A stretch of 64,000 bases of DNA from JAIOQJ01 sp963718635 (GTDB lineage Bacteria; Planctomycetota; Planctomycetia; Gemmatales; Gemmataceae): contig OY970367.1 in assembly GCA_963718635.1 (NCBI GenBank), positions 806,001-870,000 of the forward strand, in the 5' to 3' direction. Numbering within the stretch: position 1 is the first letter of the stretch; every line of letters begins with the position of its first letter. This document shows, piece after piece, positions 54,180 to 63,315 of this stretch. Under the pieces are notes generated by a model that saw only the letters and a list, made by a program, of their open reading frames with translations, had not been told where the DNA came from and made no database searches. The translations under genes and the position numbers were made by a program.

Positions 54180-56003
54180 CTACTGCCTGAAATGAGGCCA
54201 GCGTAGGACGACGTAAGCGGATGCGCCGACCGCTTCGTAGAGCGGGGAAAGAGTGACGTTCGAATCCATGCCAATGCTAGCCCAGGAGCAGATGTCGTAG
54301 TTGAATAGAGCGCGAAATCGGTGATAGGTTTTGAAGTTGTTGTCGAAGCCGAGGCCATACTGTAGCGAGTAGTAGCAGACGTTGGCGTGGGCAAAATAAT
54401 CGCGACTGACGTAGTGCGTCCATTCGAGGCGGTTCTCGTAGAACGAAAAGCCGCGCGGCGAGAAATAGGGATGGACCGCAAAGGTGCTGTTGGTCGGATC
54501 GAGCGGATTGAGGACAGATGCGTGGGCGAAGGAGTCGTAATCCATCTGCGTCACCAATTTCAATTGAGTGGGCAGATACATCAGCAGCACCTCGTTAAAG
54601 AGATGGAATTCGGCAAGCGAGTTGTGATCGGAGTAGTCGGCATAGAGGTAATTGCCGCCGAAGTCCCAGCGCCGAGTCGGTCGAATATCGCCGCCGAAGC
54701 GGATGCCACCGCGATGGATGTCCTGCCGTAGCGAGCCTGCGCTCTCGACGACATTCTGTTGAAAGCCGTTGAAGTACATGCGCACGAGGTCGATCGGCTC
54801 GAAGATGCCTCCAATATCGTAGGTCACTCGATTCTTGAAAGCGCCGGGCTCATAGAGTTCCAGATTTGCCTGGCCATAGAGCAGCAATTTGTTGATCGGC
54901 TTTTCCTGCACGCGGAAGTTGAGAATGTTGCCGGCCACGCCTTGGCCGTTCACGGGATCGTAAAATACACGCGCGAAGCCGAACTGGGCGAATTCGTTTT
55001 CGTCGCCGAAAGGAATGCGGGCAGCGGTCGCGTAACGGTAGCGGTCGATGGCGGCCAATCCCGAACGACCGCGCTGGCCGAAATAGTCCTGATTCAGCAG
55101 CCATTGCGGCTGCAGTTCGGCGCTGGCTCTCTCGAGTGCAATCGCCGCCTCGCGGTGCCTTGGCTCGATGGCCAGCAGCTCCGCATAGGTTGAGATGGCT
55201 TTGTTCGTCTGCCGCAGGCCGCTGTAAACCTGGCCGAGATCGAATTCACCTTCGGTGTTGGCCGGCTCTGCTTCAAGTAGTTGTTTATATGCAGGGATCG
55301 AAGCGTAATTGCGTATGCCTTTCAGCGATTTGGCCCGGTTTTCCAGCTCGAAATAGCGGGCGTCGGCCGTGCTGGCAACCGCATCGTAATAGTTCCGCTG
55401 CAACGCGCCGCGTGCGTCAGCATCCAACGGGGCCATCGTTGGCTGCGTGATTTCGCCATGCAGGATATCGAACGCGACGCGAGGCCCGGTGAAGGTATCG
55501 AGATAAGGAACTCCATTTGTTCCCGATGCCACTTCGACTCGCATCTGCTCCGTGATCGGCAACGGATGCAGGTCGCCGTAGGCGGAACTAGAAGCGTTGA
55601 AAGCATGATCGGAATAAAGAACGCGTGCCCGCTCAAGGCGGGCGACAAGGAAATCGGGATCGGCGACGATGAGACGGCCATACGTTGCCGCAGATGTTTT
55701 GAACTTCTGAGCAGTTGACCAATTACGGGCCAACGCCAGGAGAGCGCGAACGTTATTCGGAGATTGCCTTAAGATCGTCTCCGCCTGCGCAATGGCGTCA
55801 GCGGTGTGGCCGCTGAGCGATGCCTGCCGCTGGCGGATGTCGGCCAAGCGAATCAGGACCGCCAGATTGTTTGCGTCGAAACGGAGCGCTGCCTGGCAGA
55901 GTTCGGCAGCGGTGTCATCATCGACATCGGCGACGAAGAGGTCCGCGAGCAATAAGCGCCCGCGTATGTCGCCCAAGTTTGCAGCAGCGATGTCGAACAG
56001 CAA
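54180..56003 (-). CDS. TPR and outer-membrane beta-barrel protein, C-terminal piece
   Basis: The first ~310 residues continue TPR units (ADLFVADVDDDTAAELCQAA, TEGEFDLGQVYSGLRQTNKA). The rest (about 320-607) has the alternating pattern of a large outer-membrane barrel (YGQANLELYEPGAFKNRVTY, WDFGGNYLYADYSDHNSLAE) and ends WPHFRQ. TPR plus C-terminal barrel is the layout of exopolysaccharide exporters such as BcsC or PgaA. The frame begins out of step near 56029-56036, where the previous piece leaves off. Confidence 0.75.
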   Translation of the reverse strand: MLFDIAAANLGDIRGRLLLADLFVADVDDDTAAELCQAALRFDANNLAVLIRLADIRQRQASLSGHTADAIAQAETILRQSPNNVRALLALARNWSTAQKFKTSAATYGRLIVADPDFLVARLERARVLYSDHAFNASSSAYGDLHPLPITEQMRVEVASGTNGVPYLDTFTGPRVAFDILHGEITQPTMAPLDADARGALQRNYYDAVASTADARYFELENRAKSLKGIRNYASIPAYKQLLEAEPANTEGEFDLGQVYSGLRQTNKAISTYAELLAIEPRHREAAIALERASAELQPQWLLNQDYFGQRGRSGLAAIDRYRYATAARIPFGDENEFAQFGFARVFYDPVNGQGVAGNILNFRVQEKPINKLLLYGQANLELYEPGAFKNRVTYDIGGIFEPIDLVRMYFNGFQQNVVESAGSLRQDIHRGGIRFGGDIRPTRRWDFGGNYLYADYSDHNSLAEFHLFNEVLLMYLPTQLKLVTQMDYDSFAHASVLNPLDPTNSTFAVHPYFSPRGFSFYENRLEWTHYVSRDYFAHANVCYYSLQYGLGFDNNFKTYHRFRALFNYDICSWASIGMDSNVTLSPLYEAVGASAYVVLRWPHFRQ

Positions 56004-56023
56004 ATGGCTTTGATCGGCAGGCC

Positions 56024-57253
56024 CTAAGCTGCGCGCACCCTCGCCACGCCATAGAAGGCAAGAGCCACGCGCCCGGTGGGACGGTTCATGGCGATTTCAA
56101 ATTCGGTGGCTGATTCGGCAAGCTTTCCTTCATCGAGCAGGATCTTCGCCAGCACGAGCCGAACGCCGCCCATTCCCGCTTCATTGCGCGTTTCCGTCCG
56201 CAGATAATCACGGCAAATGGCTTCCGCCTCCGCGAAGTTTCCGGACTTCGCCAAGACGCGAGCTAAAGCGCCCAAGGCGCCGGCATCCGTCGGGGCCTCG
56301 GCAAGAACTTGCCTGGCGGCTTCAATCGATTCTCCGAAACGCCGTTGGGTCATCAACGTGGAAACGATGCCAAGCCGGGCGGTGCGATACTGGCTGGCAT
56401 CGCTTGAGATCTTCGCGTATTCGGCTTTGGCCTTCTCATCTTCGCGAATGAATTCGTACAGCCGCGCAAGGGCAAGGCGAACTTCGCCATCGTTTTCATC
56501 CTTCTGAAGGAAGGTGCGGTAGATCAACTTTGCTTGAGTGTATTCGCCCACCAGCTGATGGTACTCCGCCCAAGTGAGCAGAAAGAGCCGTTCGGCTGCC
56601 GCCGTTGGCCGGACGGTTTGCAGACAACGGTAGGCCTCCCGTGTCTGGAAAAGCGCGATCGCCACGCGCGCTAGCCCAATCGTGGCAAAGGGATTGCTCG
56701 GCTCGGCTTTAAAGACCTGACCGAAAATAAGCCCGGCCGCTTCGAGATCGGAAGCTTGATAAAGCGCCTCGGCCAGTTCGAGCCGAACGGGAATTGTCCC
56801 GGACCGGCGGGATGCCATCTCGGCAATCAGTTCCAGCATTCGGGCACGATTGTTCAAGCGAGCATAAGCTCGGATAAGGGTCCCCAACACTTCCAGATCG
56901 TCGGGATAGCGTTCGCGCAGCGGCAGCAAAAAGAGGAGGGCATCATCGAACTTTCCGAGATCGACCAACAAGGCGCCGTAGGTTTTCGGCACGCGCGCAT
57001 CGTTCGGACTCAGTTTGCCAAGGTAGCGCTCGAAGGCATCGTAGGCCTTGGTGAAGTCACCTTCGAATGCGTAACTGCGCGTCAGCTTTATCGCGTATTC
57101 CAAGTTGTCCGGAGCGCGTTTCGAGAGCTTTGGATAACAGGGCCGACGCTTTGCGAAAATCCTTGATCTGCAAATAGGCGTCGGCCAGCGGCACCAGCAG
57201 CGAAGTGTTTTCCGGCTCTTCGACGAGGAGCGACCGATATTGTTCAATCGCAT
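56024..57253 (-). CDS. TPR and outer-membrane beta-barrel protein, middle piece
   Basis: Coding from about RAPDNLEYAIKLTRSYAFEG (after ~45 out-of-register codons) with about eight TPR-like units (DFTKAYDAFERYL, GNFAEAEAICRDYLRTETRN). It stops at VARVRAA; with one base added near 56029-56036 the chain continues to LGPADQSHLLFDIAAANLGD in the next frame. The N-terminal junction is near 57119-57126. Confidence 0.75.
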   Translation of the reverse strand: MRLNNIGRSSSKSRKTLRCWCRWPTPICRSRIFAKRRPCYPKLSKRAPDNLEYAIKLTRSYAFEGDFTKAYDAFERYLGKLSPNDARVPKTYGALLVDLGKFDDALLFLLPLRERYPDDLEVLGTLIRAYARLNNRARMLELIAEMASRRSGTIPVRLELAEALYQASDLEAAGLIFGQVFKAEPSNPFATIGLARVAIALFQTREAYRCLQTVRPTAAAERLFLLTWAEYHQLVGEYTQAKLIYRTFLQKDENDGEVRLALARLYEFIREDEKAKAEYAKISSDASQYRTARLGIVSTLMTQRRFGESIEAARQVLAEAPTDAGALGALARVLAKSGNFAEAEAICRDYLRTETRNEAGMGGVRLVLAKILLDEGKLAESATEFEIAMNRPTGRVALAFYGVARVRAA

Positions 57254-57854
57254 TTTTCACTCGGTCTGCCTGTACCAGCAGGCCGGCATATTCGCGCCGA
57301 ACTTCTCGATCGTTCGGGTAGAGTCGGATGTACTCTTCAAATCCAGGCAACGCCTCGGCTATCAGTCCACGCGCAACGGAATTTCGGGCAGCACTGATGA
57401 TCAGCGTCGCTCGCGCATCGGGCGTTTTGCTCAGGGGCTTGACAGCGGTCGGCGCCGGCAACTCGGGCATGAGTTCCGGCTCCTGCCTGGCCTGCACGCG
57501 GTTGATGACCGGCTTCGGATCAGGTGCAAGCGGCCTTTGCGGCAGGCGCTTGCGCGGCGTCGGTTCGATAAAGATGTCGTTATCCGGTGTATACTCCGCC
57601 GGTCGGATATCCGTAGCAGCACGCGGCTTTAACCCGCTTTTCGGACGCCACCCGGAGTTTGGCGCTGAGTCTTCACTCATACTCGAGGGTGTTCCACCCT
57701 TAGGACGCCAGCCTTGCTCGTTCGATTGCGAAAAGGCCGTCGACGGCAAGCTGAGCAGCAATGCCAACAAACAACTAAAACCGGCCAGCAAGACTGGTCG
57801 GTTTCGGTGATGTTTCGCGCATTCGCTCAGTTGGCCGTGCCGGCGTTCGGTCAC
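57057..57854 (-). CDS. TPR and outer-membrane beta-barrel protein, N-terminal piece
   Basis: The start at 57854 overlaps the stop of the preceding gene, so translation is coupled. A signal peptide or anchor (VLLAGFSCLLALLLSLPSTA) is followed by a Pro/Arg-rich region to about 130, with GWRPKGGTP and GWRPKSGLKP as a small repeat. The first TPR units follow (GLIAEALPGFEEYIRLYPND, VKNAIEQYRSLLVEEPENTS). The frame fails after LLSKAL near 57119-57126. The whole gene would be 54180-57854, about 1225 residues. Confidence 0.78.
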   Translation of the reverse strand: MTERRHGQLSECAKHHRNRPVLLAGFSCLLALLLSLPSTAFSQSNEQGWRPKGGTPSSMSEDSAPNSGWRPKSGLKPRAATDIRPAEYTPDNDIFIEPTPRKRLPQRPLAPDPKPVINRVQARQEPELMPELPAPTAVKPLSKTPDARATLIISAARNSVARGLIAEALPGFEEYIRLYPNDREVRREYAGLLVQADRVKNAIEQYRSLLVEEPENTSLLVPLADAYLQIKDFRKASALLSKALETRSGQLGIRDKADAQLRIRR

Positions 57855-58165
57855 CGTTGCCTCCCGTCGTCGGGAGGATCAAGCGATTGCCCTTGAACCT
57901 GAATCGCGATCGAGTGCGAGTGGGATTGTCGCCCCTCGGCGGAGACAATCGCAGTAATCGTCTGCGTGCCAGCGGTGAGCGCTTGTGTGTCGAGCCGAAC
58001 GGTTTTTTTGTCGCCCGGCTTCAGGTCGCCAATGTCCCAACATACGCAGGCGCCGTCCTCGACGTAGGCGCCCGAATCGCTGGCGCCGATGAAGCCAATG
58101 CCAGTTGGCAACCGGGCAACCAGGCGAACGCGCCGCTTTACTTCGTTGCTGCTGTTTTGCACCAT
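57851..58165 (-). CDS. Surface-domain (DUF11-like) protein, C-terminal piece
   Basis: The sequence NEVKRRVRLVARLPTGIGFI then WDIGDLKPGDKKTVRL has the strand pattern of DUF11-like Ig-type repeats that follow one another in exported planctomycete proteins. It continues the gene at 58184-58990 after a break near 58175-58177 (one C missing, coding strand CGCCC). Its stop overlaps the start of the TPR/barrel gene by 4 bases. Confidence 0.65.
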   Translation of the reverse strand: MVQNSSNEVKRRVRLVARLPTGIGFIGASDSGAYVEDGACVCWDIGDLKPGDKKTVRLDTQALTAGTQTITAIVSAEGRQSHSHSIAIQVQGQSLDPPDDGRQR

Positions 58166-58183
58166 GCACGAAATGGGCGCGGC

Positions 58184-58990
58184 TCACGGCAAGCGCATTT
58201 CGCCGGCGCGGTGACACCCAAGGCGAGCCGATTTTCGCGGACTGGGACGATGAACTCTTTCTCCGCGATAGCGCCCGAGCCGAACTGGACGCGAACCGTA
58301 CCGCGCAAATCGCCGGCGCGTAGGAATTAACTCGAGAGGCACGGTGCGGGTTTGCCCCGCTTCGATCGAGCCGAGCGCGTTCTCCAACTCCTTGCCCAGA
58401 GCGTGGGACAGACCGGGAGCAAAAGTCGCTTGAAGCACGACATCGCGGGCAGCAGCGTGGTTGGGGTTGGCAATGCCGATGCGAACTTGGAGCGGCACGC
58501 CGATGGCAGCCGGCTCCGGGATGGAGACTGTAATTTTGGCAGCGACTTGCTTACCGGGAAAAACGACCGCGCTATCGGCGACTCCGCGATAGACCGCCCG
58601 TAGATGACATTCCAGCGGTAAATCCTCTGACGACGGCAACGGTTCCCATTGCAGCCGTAGCTCTTTGGTCTCGCCGCCTTTGAAGGCGCCTAGCGCCCAG
58701 GCCAGTGTCTCTTTTTCCCGAGTTGGCACCAAGGTGGCCGCCCGCAAGCGGTACCCCTTAGGCACGATGCCGTAGAGCACGACTTCATCCAGGCTTTCCG
58801 CGTGCGGATTGACGACTTTTACTTCGATGAGACTGGTCTCGTCGTGGCGTTCGCTCTCCAATAAGCGCTGAAGAATGGTCAAGCCCGGCTGTAAACGCTG
58901 AGGCTCGCACGTTGCGAAGTCGGGTAAGACCGCGCAGCCGAAGCTGGCAGCGAGCAACAACAGCGCTCGTGTTAGTCGGTTTCGCAACAT
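58184..58990 (-). CDS. Exported surface-domain (DUF11-like) protein, N-terminal piece
   Basis: Start at ATG 58990 (MLRNRLTRALLLLAASFGCA), a signal peptide; the frame is open to 59125. Three Ig-like beta domains follow: TSLIEVKVVNPHAESLDEVV, ITVSIPEPAAIGVPLQVRI and IANPNHAAARDVVLQATFAP. After LELIPTR near 58311-58321 the frame is lost; the true continuation (AGDLRGTVRVQFGSGAIAEK) runs in another frame to ~58177, then in the 57851-58165 frame. The complete protein is about 380 residues. Translational overlap with the TPR/barrel gene suggests that the two products work together at the envelope. Confidence 0.68.
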   Translation of the reverse strand: MLRNRLTRALLLLAASFGCAVLPDFATCEPQRLQPGLTILQRLLESERHDETSLIEVKVVNPHAESLDEVVLYGIVPKGYRLRAATLVPTREKETLAWALGAFKGGETKELRLQWEPLPSSEDLPLECHLRAVYRGVADSAVVFPGKQVAAKITVSIPEPAAIGVPLQVRIGIANPNHAAARDVVLQATFAPGLSHALGKELENALGSIEAGQTRTVPLELIPTRRRFARYGSRPVRLGRYRGERVHRPSPRKSARLGCHRAGEMRLP

Positions 58991-59165
58991 CGAAAGCCCA
59001 AACGTACGCCATCCCCGCGTTGCCGCATCGCGCACCGCGAGCGGCAGTCCCCGATCGGCGCGAAGAAAGACTTGCCCTCCATACCCGAATTGACGGGCAC
59101 AAAACAAGTTCAATTGCGCTGGCAAGATAAGGGGAATGCGGCAAGCGATTCTGGCGAGCGGCGTG

Positions 59166-59206
59166 GCGTAAGCCCGCCGTGGGTTCGAAACACGGCGGGC
59201 TTACGC
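59166..59206. repeat. Perfect 16-bp hairpin, GCGTAAGC family
   Basis: gcgtaagcccgccgtg (59166-59181) pairs exactly with cacggcgggcttacgc (59191-59206), loop 9 bases. It lies 51 bases past the stop of the OPT transporter gene (minus strand) and upstream of the surface-domain gene. Strong enough to end transcription, but no T-tract follows. Confidence 0.8.
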
Positions 59207-59256
59207 TGCGCCGCCCGCCAACAAAGTGTTCTAACGCTAGTTTGCCAGAACGGTGT

Positions 59257-61548
59257 TTACGCCCGCTGCCTTCGTGCCGCTACCCATAATAGAATGCCGA
59301 TGATTATTGCGTACATTGCCAGGGCGACCATTTTGGAGGTCGGGTCGGCATCGACATCCCAGCGGATGAGCCACTGACCGAGATCGAGCCACTTGCTAAA
59401 CTTAGCTGGTAAGAAAATAAGGAAGCTGATCAGCAAGCCGCAAAGCGTGCCGCCGGCTATGAAACCGCTCGCCAATAGAACGCCCGGTCCGGTTTCGGTC
59501 TCTGCTTCCGACTCGCTCTTGCCGGTCCACCGATTCGAAACCCAGCGCACCATGCCGCCGACGAAAATCGGCACCGTCGAACTCAGCGGTATATACATGC
59601 CGACTGCCACGGGAAATGCTGGCACTCCCGCAAATTCGAGAGAAAGGGCAATGATGACGCCGGCGATGATCAGCCGCCATTCGAGCTTACCGCCTAATAT
59701 TCCCTCGATGATGTTTGCAAAGAGTTCCGGCTGCGGGGCGGCATACTTCGGCTCGGCCTTTTCGTTGTTGTCCATCGTCGTCTCGATCCGTTTGACCGGC
59801 ATGTCCGTGCGATATTTCACGCGTCCATCCGCTTCGACCAGAAAACGGCCCGCCGCAATGCCCGGATTGATCGAGTCGTCTTTGCGCACATGCACGATCC
59901 GGTAGGTCGTCTGGTCATCTTCGTAAGGCCTGCCGGCTTTCTGCGACGGTGCATCCGCCGGAACGTTCAATGCCTTTTCCGGCACGTTTTTGATCGTGTA
60001 ATGCGTTTTGGCCTCATTCAACAGTAACAACGTGCCCGCTATGGCCACCGCGGAAGCCAGCGCGCCAACCAAGATGGCCAGTTGCTGCTTCACCGGCGTT
60101 GCCCCGACCAGATAGCCGGTCTTCAGATCCTGAGATGTGGTGCCGCCGTTCGACGAAGCAATGCAGACGACGGCCGCGACTGTGAGGGCAGTCAGCATGG
60201 CGGCGGAGTCTCGCTTGTCCAACACGAAGAACACAAGACAGACGAGCAATAAGGTGGCGATCGTCATTCCGGAAATGGGATTCGACGATGACCCGACTTC
60301 ACCCGTCAGCCGCGATGAAACGGTGACGAACAGAAAGCCGAAGAGCAGAATCATCAAGGCGCCGACAATCCCCAGCAGCGAAAAGCCAAGCCCAAGTTGC
60401 GGCAAGGCCGTGATAACAAGCACGAGGGCAAGCGAGCCAAACAAGACGAACGTCATCGATAAATCGGAGTCGGTGCGCATCTGCGGAACGCCGACTCCCG
60501 CGCGACTGGCTCGAAGGTCGCGAATGCCCCCGGCAATGGAGCCGACAATCAAGGGCAGCGCGCGTAACATGCTGATGATGCCGCCGGCCGCCACGGCGCC
60601 GGCGCCAATGAAGCGCAAGTACGTCGCCCACAAAGCGTCGGCGTCCATATTCCGTATCAGCCCCTTGTCGGTTTTGGCCGAATGACCTTCGCTGCCAGGT
60701 GGAATCTCCCAGACGGCAGGATGCACCGGCTCCGAAGCGTTCGCTCCGAAGGCTGCAATGAGCGGCCCGATCGCAAGATACGAAAGCAAAGCGCCGCCGA
60801 ACATCAGACAAGCAACGCGCGGCCCGATCAGAAATCCCACACCGAGTAGTTCCGGCGAAACGTCGACGCTAGCTTGTGCGCCGGAAAGACCGGAGCGCGT
60901 TCCATCCGCATTGTCGGCGTAGAGATTCTGAGCCGGTACGTTCGCCCAGAGTTTGCATGCTTTCATCAACAGGGTGTACGTCGCAGCGATGCCGAAACCG
61001 ATGAAGACCATTCGCGCGGTGGAACCGCCTTTTTCACCGGCGATCAAGACTTCGGCACAGGCGGTTCCTTCCGGGTATTTCAGCTTGCCATGTTGCTTGA
61101 CGATGAAAGCACGGCGAAGGGGAATCATCATCAGTACGCCGAGCAAGCCGCCGAGAACCGAAACAGTAATGACGCGCATCGGGTCCATCTCGAAGCCAAG
61201 CAGCAGTAGAGCCGGCATAGTGACACCGACGCCGAACGCGATTGATTCGCCGGCCGAGCCTGCCGTCTGAACGATGTTGTTTTCGAGAATGGTGGTGCGT
61301 CGGACGCCGAAGGTGCTCGAAAAGACCCGAAAAAGCGTGATTGACAGTACAGCGATGGGAACGGAGGCCGACACCGTCATCCCGACCTTGAGCAATAGAT
61401 AAAGCGACGAAGCGCCGAAGACGATGCCCAGCAGTGTACCCGTTACGACAGCCGGCCAAGTAAATTCCGGCAACTGTTGTTCGTCGGGAACGTAGGGTGC
61501 AAAGGACGCCGGCTCTGAAATCGAAGGCACAGGGGTGTCGCTGTTCAT
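59257..61548 (-). CDS. OPT-family oligopeptide/metal-chelate transporter
   Basis: 763 residues with ~14 membrane helices. Family motifs are NNIVQTAGSAGESIAFG and KLKYPEGTACAEVL in the N-terminal half, and GTTSQDLKTGYLVGATP in the middle. A soluble insert of ~90 residues (about 530-620, containing RPYEDDQTTYRIVHVRKDDS) interrupts the second half, longer than usual. OPT proteins are proton-coupled importers of peptides or metal chelates. No partner gene is nearby. Confidence 0.92.
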   Translation of the reverse strand: MNSDTPVPSISEPASFAPYVPDEQQLPEFTWPAVVTGTLLGIVFGASSLYLLLKVGMTVSASVPIAVLSITLFRVFSSTFGVRRTTILENNIVQTAGSAGESIAFGVGVTMPALLLLGFEMDPMRVITVSVLGGLLGVLMMIPLRRAFIVKQHGKLKYPEGTACAEVLIAGEKGGSTARMVFIGFGIAATYTLLMKACKLWANVPAQNLYADNADGTRSGLSGAQASVDVSPELLGVGFLIGPRVACLMFGGALLSYLAIGPLIAAFGANASEPVHPAVWEIPPGSEGHSAKTDKGLIRNMDADALWATYLRFIGAGAVAAGGIISMLRALPLIVGSIAGGIRDLRASRAGVGVPQMRTDSDLSMTFVLFGSLALVLVITALPQLGLGFSLLGIVGALMILLFGFLFVTVSSRLTGEVGSSSNPISGMTIATLLLVCLVFFVLDKRDSAAMLTALTVAAVVCIASSNGGTTSQDLKTGYLVGATPVKQQLAILVGALASAVAIAGTLLLLNEAKTHYTIKNVPEKALNVPADAPSQKAGRPYEDDQTTYRIVHVRKDDSINPGIAAGRFLVEADGRVKYRTDMPVKRIETTMDNNEKAEPKYAAPQPELFANIIEGILGGKLEWRLIIAGVIIALSLEFAGVPAFPVAVGMYIPLSSTVPIFVGGMVRWVSNRWTGKSESEAETETGPGVLLASGFIAGGTLCGLLISFLIFLPAKFSKWLDLGQWLIRWDVDADPTSKMVALAMYAIIIGILLWVAARRQRA

Positions 61549-61710
61549 GACTGCGTTTTATCGCAGCGCTTCGATTCGGCGAGAGGTTCGCAAGTGAGCA
61601 GCCTAAATGTTTCATAGTCGATAGCGATAGGGAGAGCGCACTTCCCCCCTCCCTCCGAACGGACTGGCGCTTTCTCATCGTGCGTTTTCCCCCGATTTTC
61701 TCGGGTTTGG

Positions 61711-61734
61711 CCTTCTGGAAATATTTCCAGAAGG
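61711..61734. repeat. Perfect 24-bp palindrome, sister of 38100-38127
   Basis: ccttctggaaat joined to its exact reverse complement. It differs from the 38100 palindrome only by the A/T swap in each arm (compensatory, so the palindrome is kept). It lies in the gap 61549-61919, upstream of the OPT gene. Confidence 0.85.
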
Positions 61735-61746
61735 GTCTCCGTCGGT

Positions 61747-61832
61747 AGCGGAAGTCGTCAGACTTCCGACGCTCATTCCGGAAGTCTGACGACTTCCGCT
61801 ACGCCCAGCTCGGAAGTCTGACGACTTCCGCT
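61747..61832. repeat. Three copies of a 22-base repeat, first inverted
   Basis: cggaagtctgacgacttccg ct occurs exactly at 61779-61800 and 61811-61832, and its exact reverse complement at 61747-61768. Each unit is itself a near-palindrome. Spacers are 10 bases. This is too short and too palindromic for CRISPR. It is of the REP kind. Nothing else was recognised in this gap. Confidence 0.88.
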
Positions 61833-61919
61833 GGACTTCCCATACCAGCTTAGAGGCGCTCAAAATGGAATTGTGATTTGCGCGTGAGCAACGCGAACGC
61901 CAGGCTCAAGCGCAGTCTC

Positions 61920-62006
61920 TCAAAATTCGGCGCTGCCCGGCGTGCGCGGGAAGGGGATGACGTCGCGAATGTTGACCATGCCGCTAAGGAATAATATCGT
62001 GCTGCT
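61920..62006 (-). other. asnS: Displaced C-terminal end of AsnRS (frameshift)
   Basis: This frame reads TILFLSGMVNIRDVIPFPRT and ends GSAEF at 61920, the normal C-terminus of asparaginyl-tRNA synthetases. It joins the upstream frame at GLGLE-R if one base is removed near 62000-62005 (GAGCAGCACG to GAGCGCACG). Confidence 0.88.
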
Positions 62007-63315
62007 CCAGGCCCAGCCCAAAGCCGGCATGGGGTACGCTGCCGTAACGGCGAAGGTCGAGATACCACTCGTAGCCGTGCGGATCGAGGCCCTGTTCGCG
62101 CATGCGCTGTTCGAGTACGTCGAAGCGCTCTTCGCGCTGGCTGCCGCCGATGATTTCGCCGACGCCTGGCACGAGCACATCCATCGCACGAACCGTCTTG
62201 CCGTCTTCGTTCACCTTCATGTAAAACGGCTTGAGCGTGCGCGGGTAATCATAAAGAATCACCGGCTTCTTGAAATGCTTTTCAGTCAGGTAGCGTTCGT
62301 GTTCCGCTTGCAGATCGCTGCCCCAAGACACCGGATACTCCCACTTCTGCCCGGCCTTCTCCAGAATGGCGACCGCTTCCGTATACGACAGCCGAAGGAA
62401 CGGTTGTTCCACAACGTTCTTCAAGCGGCTGAAAAGTTCCTTATCGACACGCTCGTTCAAGAATTTCAAATCTTCATCACAGCGTTCGAGAACGTCCTTG
62501 ATAATGCGCTTTAGAAAAGCCTCGGCCAAGTCCATGTTGTCGGTTAACTCGTAGAAGGCCATCTCCGGCTCGATCATCCAAAACTCGGCCAAGTGCCGCG
62601 GAGTATTCGAATTCTCAGCCCGGAAAGTGGGCCCAAAGGTGTAGACCTTGCCCATCGCGCAGGCAAACGCCTCGGCTTGTAACTGGCCACTGACGGTGAG
62701 AAAGGCCGGCTTATGAAAGAAGTCTTTGCCGTAATCAATGCCGCCGCCCTCGGAACGTGGCAGCTTCTCGGGGTCGAGGGTCGATACCCGGAAGAGGGCC
62801 CCGGCGCCTTCACAATCGCTGGCCGTGATGATCGGCGTATGGATGTAGAGAAAGCCCTGTTCCTGAAAGAAATCGTGAATCGATTTGCAGACCTGATTGC
62901 GCAACCGAGCAATGGCGCCGAACGTATTGGTTCGCGGCCTAAGATGAGCGATCGTCCGCAGGAATTCAAATGAGTGCCCTTTCTTCTGAAGGGGATAGGT
63001 TTCCGAATCGGCGCCGCCAAGCATGGTAATGCGCGAGGCATGGACTTCCGTCAATTGTCCTTTGGCGGGCGATGCCTTCACCTCGCCTTCGATGGCCACG
63101 CTGGCGCCCGTCGGCAAGTGCTTGACCACGTCTTCGTAGTTGGCTAAGGCAGCCGGCGCCACGACCTGAATATTCCCCTGGGAGGAGCCATCGTTCAATT
63201 CGATGAAACTGAAGCCCCCCTTGGAATCGCGGCGCATGCGCACCCAGCCTTGCAAAAGCACGTGCTTGCCGACGGCCTCGACCCGGCGGGAATCGGCAAC
63301 GCTGATTTTGTCCAT
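61984..63315 (-). CDS. asnS: Asparaginyl-tRNA synthetase (last 26 residues in another frame)
   Basis: Start at ATG 63315 (MDKISVADSRRVEAVGKHVL), with AGGAAG 7 bases upstream. An N-terminal OB-fold anticodon-binding domain (GWVRMRRDSKGGFSFIELND) is followed by a class II catalytic core: motif 2 FGPTFRAENSNTPRHLAEFW and motif 3 GFGLGLE(R). It charges tRNA-Asn. The frame ends at QHDIIP because of one extra base near 62000-62005; the remainder is at 61920-62006. Since the enzyme is normally essential where present, the break is most likely a sequence error. Confidence 0.93.
   Translation of the reverse strand: MDKISVADSRRVEAVGKHVLLQGWVRMRRDSKGGFSFIELNDGSSQGNIQVVAPAALANYEDVVKHLPTGASVAIEGEVKASPAKGQLTEVHASRITMLGGADSETYPLQKKGHSFEFLRTIAHLRPRTNTFGAIARLRNQVCKSIHDFFQEQGFLYIHTPIITASDCEGAGALFRVSTLDPEKLPRSEGGGIDYGKDFFHKPAFLTVSGQLQAEAFACAMGKVYTFGPTFRAENSNTPRHLAEFWMIEPEMAFYELTDNMDLAEAFLKRIIKDVLERCDEDLKFLNERVDKELFSRLKNVVEQPFLRLSYTEAVAILEKAGQKWEYPVSWGSDLQAEHERYLTEKHFKKPVILYDYPRTLKPFYMKVNEDGKTVRAMDVLVPGVGEIIGGSQREERFDVLEQRMREQGLDPHGYEWYLDLRRYGSVPHAGFGLGLEQHDIIP

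Noticed and set aside
61747..61832. Three regularly spaced repeats that might be a mini CRISPR
   Set aside because: Units are near-palindromic, the first is inverted, spacers are only 10 bases and there is no cas gene; this is a REP-type repeat.
7254..62005. Reading the broken genes as true pseudogenes
   Set aside because: The same kind of one-base break hits unrelated genes including asnS, often at homopolymers, while the rest of each protein is well conserved; sequence error is the simpler explanation.
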